Part shown: positions 1 through 12,800 of the stretch, piece by piece
How the letters are laid out: every line of letters begins with the position of its first letter
Numbering within the stretch: the first letter of the stretch is position 1
Assembly (NCBI GenBank): GCA_037576215.1
Contig: JBANDB010000005.1
Span: 2,728,001 to 2,792,000, forward strand
DNA from: Armillaria gallica
Lineage: Eukaryota > Basidiomycota > Agaricomycetes > Agaricales > Physalacriaceae
Length of the DNA: 64,000 nt
Direction of reading: 5' to 3'
Translations under genes and position numbers: made by a program
The notes under the pieces: model-generated
What the model was told of the DNA's origin: nothing
The model's database searches: none
The model's input: the letters and a program-made list of their open reading frames with translations, nothing else

Positions 1-2990
1 CTAGGTGTCTGAATGCACTGAGAGATGAATTCAACGACAAGGTGAACAGGTATACACATGCAGAATAGTGGGAATTGACATCAGCAAGTCAAGCCACACT
101 TATGATGTGCATGTTTAAAAAAGACACACACTTGCGCACTGTGGTAGACTGCAGACAACGCAATGAAAAAACAGTCAAGAACGTCACCCCGATGCCGGAT
201 CAGGATAACATCCGAGAAGATGTGGCATGGGCAAAATACTGATCCAAAATCGATCTGTCAGACGCATATGAACAGGTATGAGTCGTTGCATCAGACGTGT
301 GGAAAACTGTGTTCTCCACAGTATGGGGCACATATGTAAGCCATGTAATGCAGCAAGGAGACTGTAATGCTTCAGCTACATTCCAACGGTTGATGATGTT
401 CATATTCCAGGATGTCATCAGGATGTGCATGCATGTGTACCTGGACAACATATTCATGTATTCCAATACGATAGAGGAACATGAGGAACACTTGCACATA
501 GTGTTTGATCAACTCTGAGAACAACAACTGTACCTCAAATGGAAGAAGTGTGAGTTGTATGCAGAACGAATAGACTGCCTAGGTCACATCATAGATGACC
601 ATGGCTTACATGCTGATGGGGACAAGCTCTCACAAATCCGAGAATGGAGAACCCCAAGGAACTATAATGACATCCAACAATTCATTGGACTGGTGCAGTA
701 TCTAGCTGTGTTCCTTCCTGACATATCTGCATATATGGGACCCCTACTGAGCATGATGCACAATGGGAATGTGTTCGACTGGTGACCACTACATCAGCAA
801 TGCTTCGACATGATCAAGGCAATATGCTGCAAGACACCCATCCTTCGTCCCATTGACCTAAAGCTTAAAGACCCAATTTGGGTGATATGTGATGCATTAA
901 AATCAGTAGGGGCAATGTACGGACAAGGACCGACCTGGCAGACCTGTAGGCCCGCTGGGTTCATGTCAAAGAAGTTCATGACTGCCCAACACAACTACCG
1001 AGTACATAAGCTGAAAATGCTCGGCATCCTAGAAGCACTGATGAAATGAGAGGACAAGCTCATGGGGTACCAAATACATGTCATCACAGACCATCAGGCA
1101 CTCGAATTCTTCAAAACCCAGGCCCACCTGATGGGACAACAAATGAGGTGGATGGACTATATGTCCCGATTTGACTTTGATATTACATATATCAAAAGGG
1201 AAAACAACAAAGTGGCTGACTGCCTGAGTTGGTACTATGAGAATGACACTTGGGATGAGGCCCACAATGTACATGAGTATGTCCGTGCCAATGCACAAGT
1301 GGATCCCAGAGGGGAGGACCTTCCTCCAGACAGATACTGAGAACTACGAGACAAGGACATGGAGATTCATGCAATGCACGAAGCTAGGCTATGCTACTCT
1401 CAAAGGCTACAGGAAAAACAGGAAATATGAGACATCAAGGCACAAGAATTGGCCATCCCAGAAGAACAACCACATGAGCAACCAGCTGCCAAATGAGCTT
1501 CAGATGGATGCGCAGCCCCCAAAGAAGACACCAGAATGATGATAGAAGATATGCTGAAAGTGGGGCCAATGATAATGCCTGTACATGTCAATGATGATCA
1601 TTTCCTCGAAATGATAAAGACCGGATACAAGGACACACATCGGAATATGCCTGGAGATGGTATTGGTGGCCACATATTGTATCCGACGCTAGAGAGTTCT
1701 GCAAAACATGCGGAGCATGCCAGCAAGCTAAGGGTAACACTCAACTTCCACAGGGGAAATTGCACATCTTACTGGTACCCACTAAACCATGGGAGTCGAT
1801 CGGAATGGATTTCATAGGACTGTTTCCTGAGGTGGAAGTCGATGGATGAAAGTTCAACTACCTATGGGTAGTTGTTTGCCATATGATTAGTATGGTACAC
1901 TTAATCCCCATGCACACCAAGATGATGGAGTCACAACTATCAGGCATATATATGCGTGAAGTAGTATGCCTACACGGGCTGCCCAAGTCCATTGTAAGTG
2001 ATAGGGACCCTAAGTTCACGTCCAAATGGTGGAGAGAGTTACACCAAATATTGGGGGCTAAACTGCTAATGTTGATGCCATTCCACCCACAGACAGATGG
2101 AATGACAGAGCGGATGAACCGGTCGATAGGGAAAATATTTTGAGCAGAAATACACCCTGACCAATGGGATTGGATCATGCATGTTGACTTGACTGAGTTT
2201 GCGATCAATGCAAGCGTAAGCCAGACCACGAAGTTTGCCCTGTTTGAACTGAATGGTGGATACCTCCCATCTATGCTACAGGAGTACCACCCCCAGGGCA
2301 GTACTCCACCAGGAATATGCAAATTTGCACAGCAGGCACTGATAAACTTGGCAGAGGCACACAATGCCATAATAGAGGGGTGGGTGTTCCAAATGCACCA
2401 TGCCAATAAGAAGAGGACAGCAGATCCTGCCATAAAAAGGGGGGATATAGTATATCTGTCAACAAAAAATCTCAACCTTCTGAAAAGGCAGGCACAGAAG
2501 TTGTGCTCAAAGTATATAGGACCATACAAGATCGACGACGCCCACCTGGAGACGTTGACATATACACTACAGCTCCCGGTGGCATTGCAAGAACAAAGGA
2601 TACATCCAACATTCCACATCTCACTACTGCGACCGCACCATGAGAACAATGATACCCTGTTCCCTAACAGGATACAGCCAAGCCTGTACGACTTTGGAGC
2701 AGCTGACAATGCAGAATGGTTTGTAGATGAGATTATCAGACATTGATGGTCCAATAAACAAAACCCAGAATACCAAGTGAGATGGTCTCAAGGAGACACC
2801 ACCTGGGAACCACATGATAACTGCAATAAATTGCAGGCACTGGACAGATATCTTGAGCTAATGGGAGTGAAATATCTCCAGCAGTTGTCGAGGTGCATCA
2901 CAGACATGCCACTACAGACTAGAAACAGACAGTCAAAAGACCTAAAGAAAGCACACAGAGGGAAGAATGAATGACTACATGGCCAAAGCC
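1..2990 (+). pseudogene. Ty3/Gypsy chromodomain retrotransposon pol, degenerate and cut by the window edge
   Basis: The reading runs through reverse transcriptase, RNase H, integrase and a C-terminal chromodomain, so it is a chromodomain-type Ty3/Gypsy polyprotein whose gag and protease would lie left of the window. RT is seen from about 120 to 790. Its active-site box reads VYLDN at 435-449, where YxDD is expected, so the second catalytic Asp is Asn. RNase H ends near 1,230 (ITDHQALEF, then ADCLSW). In integrase the SDRDPKFTS Asp and the HPQTDGMTER Glu remain near 1,997-2,115, but the usual first Asp position (VVDR-type) reads VVCH near 1,871. The chromodomain (QVRW, TTWEP, ALDRYLELMG) lies at about 2,770-2,865. 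At least five in-frame stops (TGA at 240, 279, 516, 783 and after 2,143) fall mostly where Trp or Arg is expected. This fits C-to-T or G-to-A decay. The element cannot be functional. Confidence 0.93.
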
Positions 2991-3139
2991 CAATGGCCTG
3001 AGCGTGCAAAAATAGTCATGTGACCAATATGTGCCAGAGAAATTTTCAAGTCCGAAACTGTAATGGGATGTCTATCTTGACGTCTACCCTACTACTCACT
3101 ATGAAGATTATAACTACCATAACAACTATTGCCCTAGTA

Positions 3140-3968
3140 CAGTGCATGTCATCACTTGTCAGCATCCCGATTTGGTGGAAAGGTCCCAAAATCTAACTTT
3201 CTTAACTACGTTTTTTGAACGTAATGCGGTCTTCTAAAAACACATGGAATACATTTGTATAGTATCTAAGAACCTGGCTTGTGCTCCGCTAAGCCGTTGG
3301 ATGAGGTCGAAAAAATGTCGACAGGAAAAAGTGAAACAGTCGTCACGTGATGCCTAATATATAGGAGGTGCATGTCCAAATCGAGCAACGAGGCTATTGT
3401 CGAGCGATAATATTGATGTCCATCCATACGTTAGCTGAATGCGACGATGTGATGAGTATTTTTTGATGCGTACAGTGCCTGTCACCACCTCTCCGCACTC
3501 GATCATAACATAAACAGGGCAAAATAAAACTTTTCTAACTACATTTTTCTGCCAAAATATTTTCACTCAAAAATGTTACAGTTCGATTTGGATGATGTAT
3601 GGCTACACATGTTGTGAGTTTCGGACGAATCTGACAACTTTTCTTTTTTTGACCCCCAGAAGATGTCAGAGGTAGTCATTGCCGGGCGCAGGACCGCTTG
3701 GAGACCATTTAGGCAAGGCCGCAGCCGAGAAACACCCTGAAATGCATTTTGGACACAAAGCGACTCCTCGGTCGGGCATTTTCACATGATAAAAGCAGTT
3801 TAAATTTTTCCAAAAGGTACAAAAAAGTGAAACACCGTGGGAAAATTCCCGTTCTCAACGTAAATCGCATTTTTTAACCATGTTTCCTTCCTAGAAAAAA
3901 TCAGCGTAATTAATTTTGCAGTAAAATCGTGAGAAAAAGAGGTGTAAGAGAAGTGATGACATGCACTG
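3140..3968. mobile_element. 829-bp TIR element, non-autonomous, Tc1/mariner-like ends
   Basis: The segment starts CAGTGCATGTCATCACTT (3140-3157) and ends with its exact reverse complement (3951-3968). TA precedes and follows it (3138-3139 and 3969-3970), as expected for a Tc1/mariner-type insertion; the palindromic flank extends to CTAGTA/TACTAG. No long reading frame is inside, so it would need a transposase from elsewhere. It lies between the Ty3/Gypsy pol and the degenerate frame downstream, and therefore inserted after them. The superfamily is inferred only from the CAGTG start and the TA dinucleotide. Confidence 0.75.
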
Positions 3969-4099
3969 TACTAGCTACCACGCTAGCTACTGCCACCAGC
4001 AGTAGCAAAAAAGACAATCCTCGACAAAATGAAGATAAATCGGAAAGAAATACAATCTGGCCCCTGAATCCCATCTAGAATTCACAACCGGGCAGGAAT

Positions 4100-6955
4100 G
4101 GAGGATGGGCATCAATGGGACAGGCAAGCAACACACCACCAACATTCAGAGCAATGAACCCAAGCTTACAACCACCCATGTGGGGGCAAGGACCATACAT
4201 GTATGGTCCACCTGCAAGCTTCATGGGACCACCAGCAATGTACCACCCTCAAAACTGGCAAATCAGAGGATACCCATACCCTCTCCCTCTGATAGCATAC
4301 AAACCGATGACTACAGCCCCTGAAACAGAACATGGGAGAAGAACCGGAAATGGAGAGTCAACAAGTAATCCGGCAGCAAGGGGGGTAGACACGACGTGTC
4401 CCCAGTGATTAGAACGGCCTGGCCTGTCCAGGCCGTTGATAGTGAGAATAGGACACATTCAGTCACTATGTAGACAAGAGACTATGGAACAGGGTGTGAC
4501 AAGGGAGGATAAGAAGGGAAAGAAGAAAGCAACAAAGGAGGACATGGATCACATTGAGGAAGAGGACAGGATAGCAAGGGATGAGGAGTACCAACGGTAC
4601 TTGAGATTCCATGAGCAAGAAATAGCGAGAGAACCTCTCCCTAGAGAAGTTTGCCAAATGGTTGACTGCGAGGAAGAATACAGATGGCGAGAACTGGAAT
4701 CACGAGTAGACTGACTGAAATGGATGCTAGAGTCCTCGAACATGCAAAACCAGCAACTCGAAGAGGAACTGAATAAAGTGAGGGGCACTAAGTGACCCTC
4801 TTCCAGAATGGAGGAGAAAGACTCGCACAAACAGCAAAAGACCCCTCAGCCTGATCTGGGGAGTTGACTATTGGAATCCAGGACACCTAGAGGACCCCAG
4901 AGGAATGAGAACGATCCCATCCCAGGATATCTGTCCGACGATGCCATGAGGCATATAGCCGAGAACACGAAAAAGGATCCTGCGACAAGACCCTCATCAA
5001 AAAAGATCACTGGCTTGTCACAAAGGATGGTTACCCTCATACCACAACGAGTAGGAGGGGTGAGCACATACATGCCCATCTTAAGCCATGACTCAAGGTT
5101 CCATGGCGTGGAAGTTCCAGAGATGCCTAGTGTACAGGAATGGATATCTGAGTTAACAGCAGGGATGGGCCTTAGGCCTATCCACCTGGATGAGAGGCCT
5201 CCCCCAGTAGTACAGTCACCACGGTACTCAGATTTTGATGATGACTACGATGAGGATGAGGAGGAGGAGCCAAAGTACTTACGAATCCACCGAAATAACC
5301 CAATCCCAGAACACACATCACAATATAAGACGAGCGCGCCCATTGGCTTACTGTCGAAAAGAAGAAGCATGACAAAAGTGTGAGGGACAAGGCCATAACC
5401 CACTACCACCAGGTACTGTCAGCATGGGAAAAGCAGCTGGGAAAAGTCCCCACTTGGCTGGAGACGGTGGAGGTTGATGGACATGAAGAAAGAGACAACG
5501 TGTTTTCGGGGATGTACAGGCCAGGATTCCTGTACCTCAAAAGACACAATGTCATACTTGTCAACAATGAGCCAGTGGATGCCATGTGAATCCTCAACCA
5601 AGGACAATTATATCAGCTTCCCCCAGAGATGCCACAACGAGTGAACCCTTGTAGATTCCCTATGATGCCCCATGAGGTGCGCTGCATGGTTGGTGAGATC
5701 CGAGGTCACCATCCACACTGGAAGGATAGTCTGTGCCTACTAGGAGAGTTCCACCACATCTCATCATCGGTATGAATCACCCACAGGGATCTGATGATGC
5801 AGACTGTGATTGATAGATGCGCCGGGGAATGGGCAGACATACTGACTCAATACTACCAGTTGGAACCTCCTCCATTCATCCCACTCGCCCTGGGAAACAC
5901 CATGACAAATGTCAAAGGGAGCAATCACAGAGCAGGATTGGTATTTCCCATCAATGGCACTCTAGAAGACTGGTGCCAATACGCAGTGCACCACTTCAGA
6001 CCAGGTGGGCAAAGCACACCCATTGGCATCGGTATGGACACTGTTAGTCAGGTCAGTTATCCCCACATGTGGGGATACCTCCTGTCATTGATACTGGGCC
6101 CCATCACTGAATGCAATGGTGTGTGAGCATGATTTATCCAGTATTTTGTGGGGATTGTCACTCAACCTCAGTGGTACACGTCGCATCTAAGTGAAATTTC
6201 CTCTAACCCTACTGTACCTCCCATTGAGATAGCGGTGCTAGGGGACTTGTTCTTCCACATGGAGTAGGATGCACATGCTGCCAATGTAGGTGAGGACGAT
6301 GTCATTAGACACCTGGCCAACAACGGGGTATCTCAAGTGATAATTGACACCACGTACCCATATGGCGTAACATTCATTGACTTCGAACTCTCATCAGGAT
6401 CAGTGAATTCAGAGTACTCATTCATTGACAAGGAGCACCATAGGTTGCTCGCCATACATGGCATACCTAATATACCCGAGGAGTATGCAGGATGGTGGGT
6501 ACCCAGTGGATCTGATCTGGATTGGATTTGGGTTCTGATGCACATATCCGAATATACTGCCCTGTCACGATGTGTGTGTATCACCAATGAAATAAAGTTG
6601 GAGCACTTCTGCAATATGGGATCAGGACTCCTTCATCTGCCCAATCACTGGTATCACTTGGGGGAGCATTATATATATACCTGGCTTATGGAATGACCTC
6701 TATCAGGACCCAAAATGTCAAGCCCCTCACCACATCTCTCATAGTACACTGATGAGGACTTCCCCCAAACCAACAGTAAATCCACTGCTAAATTATCCAC
6801 GTCAGCGCTGGACCTTGATGATTCCCTAGCCCTGGTTGTCGAACCAGACATCATTATGTGAGATGTGACTGATGACCAGGCACCTGCTAATGGCGAAGGA
6901 CCACACGTTGGACCACCAGATGATGATGGGTTTGCATCCATTCACAACCATTGAG
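4100..6955 (+). pseudogene. Long degenerate reading frame downstream of pol, retroelement-associated, unknown function
   Basis: About 950 codons of protein-like sequence run on one strand with roughly ten stops, mostly TGA (for example after 4,712, 4,795, 5,587, 5,774 and 6,124; TAG near 6,267). The first part is rich in Pro, Gly, Tyr and Met. A charged, probably coiled-coil part follows (4,436-4,790, Glu/Arg-rich), then an acidic stretch at 5,240-5,275. The remainder is globular-looking, with stretches such as GTLEDWCQYAV and EEYAGWWVPSG. I recognise no domain. It ends just before a G-rich tract and a probable LTR start, so it may be an extra ORF of the same Ty3/Gypsy element between pol and the 3' LTR, or the gag-like ORF of a second element. 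Confidence 0.6.
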
Positions 6956-7000
6956 TGATTGGTCCTCGAGCAAGGTTCTTGGATTCCCTGGAGGCAATCC

Positions 7001-7050
7001 CAACAGGGGGTGTGTAAGGGAAAATGACCTCATCCTCCATATGAGGTCAT
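7001..7050 (+). repeat. Probable polypurine tract, 3' LTR start and hairpin
   Basis: AACAGGGGGTG (7002-7012) resembles a polypurine tract and is followed at once by TGTAAGG, a plausible LTR 5' end at 7013. A perfect 10-bp hairpin follows: ATGACCTCAT at 7024-7033 and ATGAGGTCAT at 7041-7050, with a 7-nt loop. No second LTR copy lies in the window, so the LTR end could not be fixed. Confidence 0.4.
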
Positions 7051-9897
7051 ATCTCTTTATCAGCATTATATCTTATCGCACATTATTTGTAATTCATGTT
7101 ATTATCTTACCTTTTGCAATTTGAAGTAGGTAGTCTTTTTACCACCACCACTTGTACACACAGTAGATTGCAAATATACACTGATCATCACTACTCATGT
7201 GTATTAAGCAAGGGGGTATTTTTACATTGTTAGTGGCTAAAAGCTTCAATCCTTGCTGCAGATTGCTGTTTAAAGCACACAGGTATGCAAGCGAACTTAA
7301 AACGTTGAGGATGCTTTGCAAGGGTAACCAGTAAAGGTTTCCTAGCAAAGTTTTTGAAGCAGAGGTAGGCATGTGAAGTTATAGGTAACTGTATTAGCAA
7401 TAGGAAAGTTTGCTAAGTGTTATTTCTCTAATGAACAGTAGAGAAGCAATAACTTCGGGTGTGTATCGGATCTAGGAGGTGTGTAAGGTAGTGTACTTGT
7501 GGGCAAGTAACTTCCTGAGGTTTGTCTCCTTCTCTCTCATCCTTTTTGTACTTTTAGTTAGCTACTTTTATACTACTTTGAGAATTCCTTGTAGGTAAGC
7601 TACATTTGTCCTTGCCCTGTCAATTCACAACACAAGCAAACTATTTACTGTACAATAGAGTATTCTTGTTCTTTCTTTACTAATGCTGAGCTGAGATCTG
7701 TCAGCAACTGTGCATAGCTGTGCATAACTGTGCATGTAGCTTCAGTTACTGTGCAATGCTGCTGCAACACGAACTTCCTGCGCATTTACTAAGCTTTGAA
7801 CTGTGCAAAGTAAACAGCCTTGGTAAGGCTTTAACTGCTGCTGACTGTAGCAAATTATAATAGTTCACTAACTTGTCATTAGAGTTGTGTAATAGGATTC
7901 AGGATCAAATTGCCTGACAATCATGGCTGTGCTTTGATATGGAAGTTTGGAAGGGGCAGAATGTCACTAGATCATTATAGATCCACAAATTTATGAGTGT
8001 ACAGAGCCTGGAGGCTCATCAATGTTTTCTAGTTTCACAGCATGTTTTCTCATACGGATTCAGGGTATTAATGTCATACCTGTTTCTGTCCCCTCTCACT
8101 TCAAGAGATCCCTACCAGCTTATAGCCAAAGCATCTAGTACTCAACTACCAAGCAGTACTACTTCACAGACTTAAAGTCACAGTGTATACTTGCATATAG
8201 AGGAATTGATTTACTGCACAGAGGTGCCTCGAACCACTCACACACACAATCACCTTGATTGCCATGCTACTACATTAACTTGTCCAATCTCATTCTGAGT
8301 TGGTGTTGCTGTTGCCACAGAAGTCTAAGCTCATCACCGCTGCTGAGCTAAGATCTGCTAAGCAATGAGTTTATCCTCACCTGGCTGCACTGCATGATAG
8401 TCTTAATAATTGAGTCCTGAATATTGAATTTGAACAATATTTATTTTTAGTCACTTTCTTGCCTAATATATTAATAAAATAAAATAAATATCTTTTCAAT
8501 ATTTGAGATTTTATGCAGTTTTAAGCCAATTTTCACAAATATAGAAAAGATATTTGTAAAACCTTTTATCTATTTCAGGCTCAGATATGATAAATATAAA
8601 TATCTTTCAAACTTGATATTTAAGCCTCATTTATTGAAGCCATCATGCAGTGCTAGGTCAGCAAGCATTTTAGTCAGTAACAAAAGATTGGAAATAGTAT
8701 ACAAGTAGAATAGTATAAATACAGGTCATGTAACTAGTGGAAAATCAGGTCTCTCACTCCCTGGAATGCTACCAGATAAATAGTACAGGTTTAATTAGTT
8801 AAGAACTTTGAGTTGTAGACTCATCTGGAATAGAGATTTTGTAACCTGGTCACTCCATGCATACAAAAACAGTCAAGCAAGCAAACAGTATAAGCTATAA
8901 CAGAAAGACAGACCCAAGAAACCATTCAGAACCAGTCAGTGTTTTAAAGTTGCAACCAGGCACATAGTATTAGTATTGAAACTGCACCAGGCAGTTATTC
9001 TGTATCAGTTTAAGTTTGTGTTCAGTAATGCATCAAGCTTAGAGTGAAATCACAATATATCTTTAATATAAAATCATATTCATTGCAATCTGGAACTTGT
9101 AAACTACAGTACAAAGTGTTATAACTTGGTACATCATACCTCTCTTTGAACCACAATTAACTGAGTGTTTGTGTAGTGTTGTGTGTAGCACTTAGCATCT
9201 ATATAGGCACCCAGCATCTTTCACAGTTCACATTAGCAGATTGATTACTAGAGTTAAAGATTGAGGTTATTAAGTATGAGATGAGCCTGAATGTGATGAG
9301 CTCATATTTGGATCTGTTATGTATACTATTGGTAGCAAAGGAATATTCCCAATGTGTCCACCACTGTAAAGTGCCATGCAACATTCAGTGAGTGTCTGAC
9401 TTTTGAGTTCTGGTGAATATTCCCTTAAGTCTCAACAGATGATGGATCAGAGCTTCTATAGTGTGCTAGCCTTACAGAATAGTTTGGTTCTTGACAATGT
9501 TATGATAATTTTACTTAAATAGGGAAGAAGTAAACAAGACAGAAAGTATATGTTGAGTAAAGGTTGTAGTACAGACTTATCCTATAAGCACAGTCTCTGG
9601 TCTGACTCAGGTCCAAGGTGAGATCACACAATTGGAGAGATAAAAGTAGTAGTGTATTCATTCTAACTACAGCCCTTTATATACTAGTAGATAATCAGTA
9701 AGCAAGTCAGTACTATGTAATTCTGAGGCATTGTAGATATCTTTAGCCTACTAAGTTATTTATACTAATGGTATATACAATTTGAGTCATTTACCAGTTA
9801 TAGAAATAATAAATGAAATATCAAATGAAGCAGAGTAATGATAAATGGCTGGAGGCCATGGAGTCTAATAGTGAGTTTGTTGGAGTTAAAATTGAAG
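7051..9897. other. AT-rich region without a recognisable gene
   Basis: No supportable coding region was seen on either strand. The start is probably LTR. The motif GCTGAGCT(G/A)AGATCTG occurs near 7,685 and again near 8,341. At 8,410-8,640 there is very AT-rich DNA with repeated AAATATCTTT-type words. It resembles decayed transposon sequence. Confidence 0.6.
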
Positions 9898-12800
9898 CTA
9901 AAATGAATGTGAAGCTGAAGCCAGCAGCATGCATGTAATATCCCACCGGTGTGCAGCATAAGACAAAGGTGTATGTCCTTTGGAGTCCTTGCAATTCACA
10001 TCAACATGATCTGACTGCAATAATCTCTCTACGATCTTCTCAGACCCCCATTCTGCAGCATAAGACAAGGAGTTACGTCCTGTGGAGTCTTTGCAATCTA
10101 TATCAACATGATCTGACTGCAATAACATCTCTACAATTTTCTCAGACGATCTTTCTGCAGCATAAGATAAGGGTGTACGTCCTATGGAGTCCTTGCAATT
10201 TACATCAACATGATCTGACTGCAATAATATCTCTACAATCTCCTTAGACCCACTTTCTGCAGCATAGGACAAGGATGTACGTCCTGTGAAGTCCTTGCAA
10301 TCTATATCAATATGATCTGACTGCAATAACATCTCTACAATCTCCTCAGACCATTTTTGTGCAGCATAGGATAAGGGTGTACGTCCTATGGAGTCCTTGC
10401 AATTTACATCAACATGATCTGACAGCAATAACATCTCTACAATCTCCTTAGACCCACTTTCTGCAGCATAAGACAAGGGTGTACGTCCTATAGAGTCCTT
10501 GCAATCCACATCAACATAATCTGACTGCAATAACATCTCTACACTCTTCTTAGACCATCTTTCTGCAGCATAGGACAAGGGTGTACGTCCTCTGGAGTCC
10601 TTGCAATTTACATCAACATGATCTGACTGCAATAACATTTCTACAATCTTCTTATACCCCCTTTCTGCAGCATAAGACAAGGGTGTACGTCCTCTGAAGT
10701 CCTTGCAGTCCACATCAACATGATCTGACTGCAATAACATCTCTACAATCTCCTTAAACCCCCTTTCTGCAGCATGGGACAAGGGTGTACGTCCTTTGGA
10801 GCCCTTGCAGTCCACATCAACATGATTTGATTGCAATAACATCTCTACAATCTCCTTAGACCCACTTTCTGCAGCATAGGACAAGGGTGTACATCCCATG
10901 GAGTCCTTGCAATTTATATCAACATGATCTGACTGCAATAACATCTCTACAATCTCCTTAGACTTCTGGTACATAGCATAGCACAAGGGTGTACATTCTG
11001 TGGAGTCCTTGCAATTCACATCAACATGATCTGACTGCAATAACAACTCTACAATCTCTCTAGACCTCTGCTGCACAGCATAACACAAGGGTGTACATCC
11101 TGTGGAGTCCTTGCAATTCACATCAACATGATCTGACTGCAATAACATCTCTACAATCTCCTTAAACCCCCTTTCTGCAGCATGGGACAAGGGTGTACGT
11201 CCTTTGGAGCCCTTGCAGTCCACATCAACATGATTTGATTGCAATAACATCTCTACAATCTCCTTAGACCCACTTTCTGCAGCATAGGACAAGGGTGTAC
11301 ATCCCATGGAGTCCTTGCAATTTATATCAACATGATCTGACTGCAATAACATCTCTACAATCTCCTTAGACTTCTGGTACATAGCATAGCACAAGGGTGT
11401 ACATTCTGTGGAGTCCTTGCAATTCACATCAACATGATCTGACTGCAATAACATCTCTACACTCTTCTTAGACCATCTTTCTGCAGCATAGGACAAGGGT
11501 GTACGTCCTCTGGAGTCCTTGCAATTTACATCAACATGATCTGACTGCAATAACATTTCTACAATCTTCTTATACCCCCTTTCTGCAGCATAAGACAAGG
11601 GTGTACGTCCTCTGAAGTCCTTGCAGTCCACATCAACATGATCTGACTGCAATAACATCTCTACAATCTCCTTAAACCCCCTTTCTGCAGCATGGGACAA
11701 GGGTGTACGTCCTTTGGAGCCCTTGCAGTCCACATCAACATGATTTGATTGCAATAACATCTCTACAATCTCCTTAGACCCACTTTCTGCAGCATAGGAC
11801 AAGGGTGTACATCCCATGGAGTCCTTGCAATTTATATCAACATGATCTGACTGCAATAACATCTCTACAATCTCCTTAGACTTCTGGTACATAGCATAGC
11901 ACAAGGGTGTACATTCTGTGGAGTCCTTGCAATTCACATCAACATGATCTGACTGCAATAACAACTCTACAATCTCTCTAGACCTCTGCTGCACAGCATA
12001 ACACAAGGGTGTACATCCTGTGGAGTCCTTGCAATTCACATCAACATGATCTGACTGCAATAACATCTCTACAATCTCCTTAGACCCACTTTCTGCAGCA
12101 TAGGACAAGGGTGTACGTCCTCTGGAGTCCTTGCAATCTACATCAACATGATCTGACTGCAATAACAACTCTACAATCTCCTTAGACCTCTGCTGCACAG
12201 CATAGCACAAGGGTGTACATCCTGTGGAGTCCTTGCAATTCACATCAACCTGATCTGACTGCAATAACAACTCTACAATCTCCTTAGACTTCTGGTGCAC
12301 AACATAGCACAAGGGTGTCCATTGTTCCCTAAAGTCCCAGACATTTGGATTAATCTTGTCTTGATCTAGGAGCAGTTTCACCATCATAAGATTCCCTCTT
12401 TTTATAGCCATTACCAACAATGGTGGACAGCACCCCATCAGATTATCCCCTTGCTGGGCCCCTTGGTTCAAAAGCACTTTTGTAATGTGCAACAGGCCAT
12501 AGTTCACAGCCAATTGAAGGGGAATGGGCTTTGCAATGGGCAACCTCATATAATTGACAAGCTTCTTGACTGTGCTGCAACATGCTAAGTTAAGAAAATC
12601 AATAATTCTCTCTTCCATTGAATGTTGCACTTTGTTGGCATGGTATCCCCAGTAGCAGAATGAGTAACAAAGGAATGGGTACATTTTAAACAGCTGACAC
12701 TTGTACTCATACATCTCCCTTTTAGGAATGTTGGGGTGGTGGTTGTCAGAGTAGATAAAACTGAGCCACTCATATTCCATAGTTGGGTCATGCAATGGCC

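Noticed and set aside
1858..2754. A 298-codon open frame on the minus strand
   Set aside because: It lies opposite the integrase and C-terminal part of the Ty3 pol, which is clearly recognisable on the plus strand; the minus frame has no domain and is a shadow.
3354..3566. A 70-codon frame inside the 829-bp TIR element
   Set aside because: Too short and without transposase motifs; the element is best treated as non-coding.
9951..10247. Plus-strand reading frame with internal repeats
   Set aside because: It is antisense to the ankyrin array; its periodicity is inherited from the array.
9901..12237. A periodic array that could suggest CRISPR or satellite DNA
   Set aside because: The 102-bp period is in frame, continuous with no spacer/repeat division, and translates to ankyrin units of an intact gene.
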